The notes under the pieces: model-generated
Database searches by the model: none
What the model was told of the DNA's origin: nothing
Seen by the model: only the letters and a program-made list of their open reading frames with translations
Assembly: GCA_965178125.1 (NCBI GenBank)
Contig: OZ237740.1
Location: forward strand, 248,001 to 312,000
Reading direction: 5' to 3'
DNA: 64,000 nucleotides
Origin: Bilabrum cf. latius
Lineage: Eukaryota; Bigyra: Bicosoecida; Bigyra; Bicosoecida
Made by a program: the position numbers and the translations under genes
Shown: piece after piece, positions 57,901 to 64,000 of the stretch
Numbering within the stretch: the first letter of the stretch is position 1
How the letters are laid out: each line of letters opens with the position of its first letter

Positions 57901-59136
57901 GCGGCACCAAGACGGGACACACGACCTGGAAGCTGAGATGAACCTGGTATGCCCGGACCCCGAGTGCCGATGCGGCACCGGGTACATACACCAGGTAAGA
58001 CACATGAGCTGCTGTGGGAACAGGCTGAAGCGAGCCACCGACAAGGGGCGGCTCACGGGCATCCACGAGACTGTGAAGAGGGAGTTGTGCAGGATCGGCC
58101 AGCACGCGACAGGATATAAAGCGTCATCCGAAGACACGGGACAGTACTTGGAGGGAAAGGATTACAGGATGGATTTGGTGATCCACAGAGGACCAGGGGA
58201 GAAGGAGATCCTAGTCGATGTGACTTGCGTGGACCCGCTTGCCCAAGCCGCACTCGCACCGATCAACTAGAGGTTCAAGAAGGGAGCACGCGAGGGGGAA
58301 CGCACCGGACCTGCGAAACCCGTGGGCTCGGACTACCAGGATGAGACTGCCTGGGTCAGGGGAGCATTCAGGAAGCACAGGGAGGTTCATCTGGAGGTGC
58401 CTCCGCACCGGAGGATGGCTGGTCGTATCCCCACGGGGGCGACGGGGAACCCAGTGAAGACGCTGAAAATTCCCAAAACGGTGATCTTTCGGGATTTTGT
58501 GATCCAGCCTTCAGGCAGGATCGGAGATGGAGCCAGAGGGGTCCTCAAGCTGCTAGCACGCATCAGGCGTAAGCGGCTCGGGAAGAATGGGAGCAAGTCA
58601 GTGGATGCCCAGGTCAGGTTCTGGGCTCGGGATATCGCCAGGTTGGTCGCCATGCGGAACGTAGCTTTCACGAGCAAATTTAACCTTAACGCTTGTGAGC
58701 TGCTGAAGCAGAGGGAGGCAACCGGCGCACAGGGAGCGGCCGCAGCAGGAGCTGGTGGTCAGGTGGGAGAGCTGGCAGCGGGAGTTGCGCAGCTAGGAGT
58801 GGCACTACAGCAGGCTGGTGGAGCTGGTGGTGCGTAGGGTTTGGATGCAGCTGGAGCGCCAGCTGTGCCCGCAGTACCTGCTGCAGCTGCAGTAGGAGCT
58901 GAGGGTGCAGCACCGGACGAGGCGGCTGATCCGAACGCAATCGAACACGAAGGCATCGCGAACGCAGATGGACCGCAAGCAGCGCAACTCCCCCACGGAG
59001 GAGCGGCCCAGCTTGCGGAGCCCATGGCGTGAGCTTGCTGATCCGTTCGACCTGCCCAGCGCGATTGCCTCTTGGGGTGGTCGTTGTAGTTGGGTAGTGT
59101 GTGCTTTGACTCAGACATATTATATTCTCTCTCTCT
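54916..59136 (+). mobile_element. Retrotransposon R, copy 2: nearly complete RT/endonuclease element
   Basis: 5'-truncated inside the N-terminal acidic region, complete at the 3' end (gactcagacatattatatt, then (CT)n at 59,123-59,136). All coding modules of the RT and endonuclease are intact. See the CDS entry. Confidence 0.9.
54920..59032 (+). CDS. R polyprotein: reverse transcriptase with restriction-like endonuclease
   Basis: One frame of 1,371 codons ending at TGA 59030, through TAG at 54986, 55412, 57122, 57335, 58268 and 58835. RT motifs: A (AHVDMKNAYGTVERE), B (GVVQGSPMSPPLFCLGF), C (ILAIADDAFLLGT, catalytic Asp pair), and the thumb with FRTCIQPKWQPFC. The C-terminal third has CPDPECRCGTGYIHQ...HMSCC, a Cys/His zinc-like cluster, then YRMDLVIHRG...ILVDVTC, the PD-(D/E)xK-like restriction-like endonuclease typical of R2/R4/NeSL-type LINEs. 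This is the nuclease that nicks the target for target-primed reverse transcription. A basic segment (RRKRLGKNGSK) and a long Ala/Gly-rich tail end the protein. The N-terminus is missing here but present in copy 3. Could be active if supplied with a 5' end. Confidence 0.88.
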
Positions 59137-62100
59137 CTTCAACCCTTTTGCCTCCAACATGAACCTCTCCGGGTTCGCGGCGGTCCGCTTCGCCCTTGAC
59201 ACGTTGTCCATCGGGTCCACCTCGATGAACACTTCCTTGGCAATTTCCACCTTGACCTTCTCAATCGGGTCAGGTGTGATGAGATTGTGCTCCGCACACT
59301 TCACCTACTTCTCGAGTGCTGCCTTCGTCTCTGGGTCGCTCAGCATCTCCTCGAGTCTCGTCGGGTCCCACACCGACTTGAGACATCCTGGCATGTCCTC
59401 GTGGGGCACCGGTTGGTGCCACAGCTGGTACTTGAGGCGTTGGTTGGGGTCCTCTTTGGCCGATCGGACCAGTCCCTTCATCTTGTACAATACCCAGCGC
59501 ACAGCCCAGTCTGCCACCTAGAGCACGGGCGCACTGTGAAGTCCGTACGTGTCGTGTTGGTTGTTGACTGGGCCTGCGGTTGCCTCCTCGAGCTGGCTAA
59601 GCCCGCTCATGAAATCCAGGTTGTACTTCATCGCCAGGCCGGTTAGTCCTGGTACCACATCGAGGACCATGCCTGCGAACCGTGCTACCAGGGCAAGACG
59701 TTCTGGGATCAGTGCAAGCCCAACTCCTCCCTGAGCTAGAGGAGCTTTCCTCTGGTGGCGGACGCACTCAGCTCGTAGGAGCTGGTCGTTCGCCCTATAG
59801 AGGCCTGTGTCGAAACTGGCTATCAGGTCCGTGAACGCCTCCTCGAGGCGTTCAACTCTCTGCAGCGTCCCCCCTTTCTCCAGGCCAATGAGAATACCGC
59901 TCCTGCAGAAGGGCTGCCACTTGGGCTGGATGCACGTCCTGAACACGTACACCGCTAGTGATGGCTTCAGAAGGCCGCATAGAACGACCCCATTTGCCAC
60001 ATCCACCAGCCGCTCTCCCAGGTGCTTCTCCACAAACTCCCTGGTACGTGACACCGGGATGCCAGCCACGACGATCCCCGCTGTTTTCAGCGTGCCCTGG
60101 AGTCTCCCTGCATCAATATCCTCGCGGATCGCGACCCGCGTGGACTCTGATGGGGAGTGAAACTCCGTCTTGGTGGACTGCAGCGTGAGGTTGTCCTTCT
60201 CCACCTCCGCTCTCAAGGTAGCCATGCAAAGTGCTACTTTCTCCCGCGTTCCAAGCAGGAATGCATCATCCGCAATCGCAAGGATTAGTACGTCGGGATG
60301 TGCTGCTCGTGTTGCCTTCAGGGCCCTGTCAAAACCAAGGCAGAACAACGGCGGGCTCATGGGTGATCCTTGGACCACCCCTTGCCGGTTCTTCAGGATG
60401 TCAACCTCACCATCCGATCCTACGATCGCCGAGTACCCTGGCGATCTAAACTGTGCTGTAACAAAGGGGAGGGCCTCGGATTTCTCCTCCCTCAACACCT
60501 TCATGATAGACTCCCTCTCCACCGTGCCGTAGGCATTCTTCATGTCCACGTGGGCTGCCACACGATCAGGGAACGTGGATAGATACACACGAACCAAGAA
60601 TGAGATGGCATCTGCCCCACAGGGGAGACCGCCTCCGAACTGCTCTGGCTTGCACCTCTTCACAACCAACGGTTTGAGCCCGTCGCCAAGATGTTTGAGG
60701 AGTGGAAGCAGGAGGTTGGAGCCCATACCGAGTGGCCTGGGTTCCGGCTTCCCCGGCTTCTCAATCCTGATGCCCCGTCCTAAAGTCAGGAGCATTCGTG
60801 CAAGTGGTGGGACCCAGCCTGACCCGATTGCGGTGTATAGCTGCATGACGAGGTCCGCCTGTCCCCTGGTGAACTTGTCTGCAACTTCTCTCGACATCCC
60901 CAGAATGTCGACCGCCCGATTTCTCTTGAATTCCTGCAGGTGCGCAATTGACTTCCCTTTGCTGTCCGATATCAGCATCGCGCTGAGGTCGAGTGGTGAC
61001 TCCGGATCACATACCTCGTCTGCCTGCACTTCTCCCATTTCGCCAGAGTGCTGCTGGGTGAGCTGCACCTGCAGCGCTGGACCCAGCAGGCTCACAGGCT
61101 TGGATACAACGCCTGCACCTCCCAGCATGTCCAGGGCTGACTTGGCCTTCCCCTTGCCCACCAGCTTCTGGGCCGACTCGATCTCCTCTTCGGAGGACTC
61201 GGGCAGTCTCACTGTTGGGACGATCTGCTACACCCTTGCCATGAACCTGTCCACGTCAACCGACGCCAAGTCAAGCTCTTCTTCTTGTTCCGACTTTCCT
61301 CCCTCGGCATCATCGTCGATCTCAGCAATGACCATGTCATTGTCAAGCGCAGCTGAGTCCGCAGCTACGGTTGAGATCTCCTTGTATGAACGCCCTTCTT
61401 CCATAGGTCGCACCCATCCACTTCGGTGCTTGAGTATCAGGGCCGTCAGCTGACGGAGCAGCTTCAGGTCGAGCTGATGCTTTGTCGCATGGTCTCCCTC
61501 TTCCATGTACTCCCTGCTCACTTCGATCACGGCGTTGCTCATCTTGACGAAGTACTCTTTGCCCAGCGCCAGCTCTGACCGGGTTAGGTTCGCACGCAAT
61601 GGGCGTTCCATGGTGTGGTTGAATGCGACCGCCTTGATCACACCCCTCCACAGCTAGTCAGTTTCCTCCTCTGACATCTCCTCGGGCACTTGTTCCAGCA
61701 GGAAGGGAGCTTTTGCCTCCAGCAGCTCTCTGTCCTGTGCCTTGAGGTGGTACTCGTCTACCTCGTCATCGTCACCTTGACCGTCCTCTGCCGGAGGTTC
61801 GGCTGGTGCTTGGTCGTCTTCATCTTCACTCTCGCTCTCGGTCTCGGCCTCGAACTCACTCCCTTCCTCCATGTTACCTTCGTGCTCGTTGCCCGACTTC
61901 GCCTCTTCTTCTGCCTCACTCTGGGGGCCAGCTGTGTGTGCATCATGCTTCCCTTCCGACGTGGGTGCTGCAGGAGCTGCAGCGGCAGCAGCGGCAGCTG
62001 CCACGGCAGCAGCCGCGGCGGCAGCCACAGCAGCAGCCACTCCGAGTCGCCTTGGGCTTCTTCTCGGTTGCTTCTCGGGCTGTACCTCATGTCCTCCTTC

Positions 62101-62669
62101 ATGCTCACTGCGCTTCGCCGAACTGGCGCAGTGCCGTTGTCTCCCGTCGTCACTGCTCCCTTCCACCCTCGATCCATCTTCACTGGCCAACTTTGACCCG
62201 CTGGACTTTACATTTCCTGGGTATGCTGCTTCTCCGGCGTGCCAGAGGTTTCTAGCCCGGATCGACGTGCGAATCCTGGGTCTCTTCCTGCCTCCAAACG
62301 TTCGCCTCGTCCCCTTCGATCTGCGTTGTATTTTCCTCAAGGTCATCTGATCGTCTCCCTCGCTTTCAGAACTGCGGAGGAGTGAGAGAGAGCGGCTAGT
62401 GAGGAAGTACAGGAGTTGCGGCAACTAGGGTTGGGCTAAGGGAAGGGGGGAGGCGGGGTTGAGGACGGAGCAGAGGGAGAGGGGCGACGGTCCACCGAAA
62501 GGGGTGAGGAAGTAGTGGAGGAGAAGATGATTGGTGGGGTCATCAGGTTCATACGGCGGATAGGAAGGAGGAGGCACAGGCCGGGGAGGTGGGGGGTTGG
62601 GCATGTGTGTGACGAGTCGGATCACCCGACCACATGCGGATGTGGTGGAAGTTGAGAGGTCACAATTCA
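59137..62669 (-). mobile_element. Retrotransposon R, copy 3: complete 5' end, missing 3' end, inverted to copy 2
   Basis: 5' end at 62,669, judged from where similarity to the ends-only copy (33,160) stops. The 5' UTR has a (CT)n stretch (~62,385 on the plus strand, gagagaga). Collinear with copy 2 to 59,140, where it stops at the 3' terminus of copy 2. It lacks the endonuclease and the 3' end, which is not the usual product of target-primed reverse transcription. Confidence 0.85.
59140..62346 (-). CDS. R polyprotein N-terminal and RT portion (3'-truncated)
   Basis: Probable start ATG 62346 (MTLRKIQRRSKGTRR). The N-terminal ~230 residues contain basic stretches, a poly-Ala run (~62,010-61,960) and a strongly acidic Glu/Ser tract (ETESESEDEDDQ). 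Then come TAG 61654 and the shared RT region with intact motif C (IADDAFL), with TAG at 61228, 59518 and 59305 at the same codons as copy 2. It breaks off in the segment AANPERFMLEAKGLK and runs into antisense copy 2 sequence. Differences from copy 2 are few (for example Gly to Arg in GIGIEK, Ala to Thr in FVAAQ, LNAAG to LKTAG). Confidence 0.85.
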
Positions 62670-63004
62670 CTAGGTGAATGTTCAATTCGGACCACAAAAA
62701 TCCTGAATCCGTATAGATTCCGGAACACCCCGGAGTCTAGAATCTAGATTCTAGATCGGCCCTTCAGTATCCCTGAGACAGGACTCAAGAGATACTGAAG
62801 GACCCTATCTCTAAGACAGAGATACTGAAGGGCAGCGGGATCTCGCTGTCAATCCGGAGTCCGGAATCCGGATCCAAATCTAACCCAGATCCCGATTAAT
62901 ATCAAAGATGGGTATACCGCATGGATAGATCTACAGGTTCTTATGTGCTTCGGAGTCCGATTTAACACCACACTCCAACCAACCACAAAAAGACTTTGCG
63001 GTGC
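62670..63004. other. Spacer with nested inverted repeats
   Basis: No gene. At 62,758-62,832 the word cccttcagtatc and its complements gatactgaagg (twice) can pair as alternative hairpins. Further right are the GGATCC/CCGGA-type words seen beside other repeats. Confidence 0.5.
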
Positions 63005-63645
63005 GCCACGTACACAAACACCACCCTGCACCCAGCCCATATCAAAAGCGACCTCCCATCACGGATGCTGCAGTGCACCACACACACACAGCACCCTGCA
63101 CCCAGCCCGATTCAAAAGCGACCTCCCATCACGGATGCTGCAGTGCACCACACACACACAGCACCCTGCACCCAGCCCATATCAAAAGCGACCTCCCATC
63201 GTGGATCCTGCAGTGCGCCACACACACACAGCACCCTGCACCCAGCCCATATCAAAAGCGACCTCCCATCACGGATCCTGCAGTGCACCACACACACACA
63301 GCACCCTGCACCCAGCCCATATCAAAAGCGACCTCCCATCGTGGATCCTGCAGTGCATCACACACACACAGCACCCTGCACCCAGCCCGATTCAAAAGCG
63401 ACCTCCCATCACGGATCCTGCAGTGCACCACACACACACAGCACCCTGCACCCAGCCCATATCAAAAGCGACCTCCCATCACGGATCCTGCAGTGCACCA
63501 CGCACTCGCAGCACCCTGCACCCAGTGCACAACGCACTCGCAGCACCCTGCCCCCAGCCCAATTCAAAAGCGACCTCCCATCACGGATGCTGCAGTGCAC
63601 CATGCACACACACAGCACCCTGCACCCAGCCCACCCAGCAGTGAT
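63005..63645. repeat. Minisatellite array 4 (~70-bp unit), 3' of MACPF copy 3
   Basis: About eight units of the array 1/2 family (63,048, 63,118, 63,188 ...), with the local variant ggatcctgca replacing ggatgctgca in the middle units. One unit near 63,520 is partly deleted. Ends ~10 bp from the MACPF stop. Confidence 0.9.
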
Positions 63646-63653
63646 GTGACCTT

Positions 63654-64000
63654 TCACTTGCAAGTGGCATACACTGTGGACACACCACTTCCCTGAATGT
63701 CAAGCTCGTAGTCCTGTTCCGGTACACCGATGGCCAGGGCGCGCCTAGATGCATCGTAGCGAGCTTGCTCTTTCCCTTCCAGCCTCGAGTCGTACGATGA
63801 GAACACACCCGAGTCGAGGCTTATGTGCCCCCTCTCTGCTTTAGCATACTCTGCACGAGCCGCCTCCAGCCCGCGTCTGGCATCATCAGCCTCGCCAGCC
63901 GACGTTGGAAGGTAGTGGTCCAGCCACTTCATACCAGTGCCACTCGTCGCCATCACCTGCAGGCACATGTGCGTGCTGGTGTGACGGTGCTTCTGGGTGG
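63654..64000 (-). CDS. MACPF/perforin-like protein, copy 3 (C-terminus only, runs off the window)
   Basis: Minus-strand frame ending at TGA 63654 with the family's C-terminal sequence (NWLDHYLP-like KWLDHYLPTSAGEADD, ARAEYAKAERGH, VYATCK). Collinear with copies 1 and 2 to the window edge; the MACPF region itself lies outside. Same array-then-stop arrangement as the other copies. Confidence 0.75.
   Translation of the reverse strand, partial: TQKHRHTSTHMCLQVMATSGTGMKWLDHYLPTSAGEADDARRGLEAARAEYAKAERGHISLDSGVFSSYDSRLEGKEQARYDASRRALAIGVPEQDYELDIQGSGVSTVYATCK

Noticed and set aside
54916-62669. R as a group II intron or viral polymerase
   Set aside because: The RT order with a Cys/His cluster and restriction-like endonuclease C-terminal to the RT, plus 5' truncation of copies, is typical of non-LTR retrotransposons.
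16914-63696. Long ORFs of His/Pro/Cys-rich repeats over the minisatellites (plus and minus strands, several frames)
   Set aside because: The same peptide occurs in all frames because unit lengths are not multiples of three and the unit lacks stops; they begin and end at array edges.

Overview
This is nuclear DNA from a microbial eukaryote that I cannot name. The left 15 kb holds ordinary single-copy genes with short GT-AG introns (99-180 bp): WDR3/UTP12, an OST3/OST6 oligosaccharyltransferase subunit, an AGC kinase, a FERM protein and selenoprotein S. The outstanding property is the genetic code. Essentially every long coding frame is interrupted only by in-frame TAG, never by TAA, and the reading continues in the same frame into conserved sequence. 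Frames end at TGA, or at TAA in selenoprotein S. In WDR3 the TAG falls where human WDR3 has Gln, and in selenoprotein S five TAGs sit in the polar coiled coil. The simplest reading is UAG = glutamine with UGA and UAA as stops (the equivalent of NCBI table 15), plus UGA = selenocysteine in at least one gene.

Layout. 1-14,812: host genes WDR3 (-), a large EF-hand protein (-), a secreted EGF/beta-propeller protein (+), a FERM-IQ protein (-), a TH1-AGC kinase fusion (+), selenoprotein S (-) and OST3/6 (+). 15,000-64,000: a repeat-rich, recently reshuffled region built from a few families. (i) Three copies of an orphan beta-propeller-like gene (starts 15,178, 24,243 and 49,392). (ii) MACPF/perforin-like genes: three copies of one family (stops at 17,579, 37,292 and 63,654, all -) and a divergent one (to 44,989, +). 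Each is followed within about 30 bp of its stop codon by a minisatellite array of 67-72 bp units. (iii) A non-LTR retrotransposon family, here called R, with a reverse transcriptase and a C-terminal restriction-like endonuclease. It has seven complete or partial copies, often in (CT)n tracts, including a 2.6-kb-armed inverted pair. (iv) A second non-LTR family, here called E, with four 5'-truncated copies of different lineages. (v) A DIRS-like reverse transcriptase with a Gag-like partner, and unidentified ORFs.

The retroelements use in-frame TAG just as the host genes do, so they have been propagating under the variant code. Coordinates of exons and element ends are by eye. The 5' exons of the FERM gene and the N-terminus of the divergent MACPF gene are unresolved. 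No tRNA, rRNA or CRISPR array was seen.
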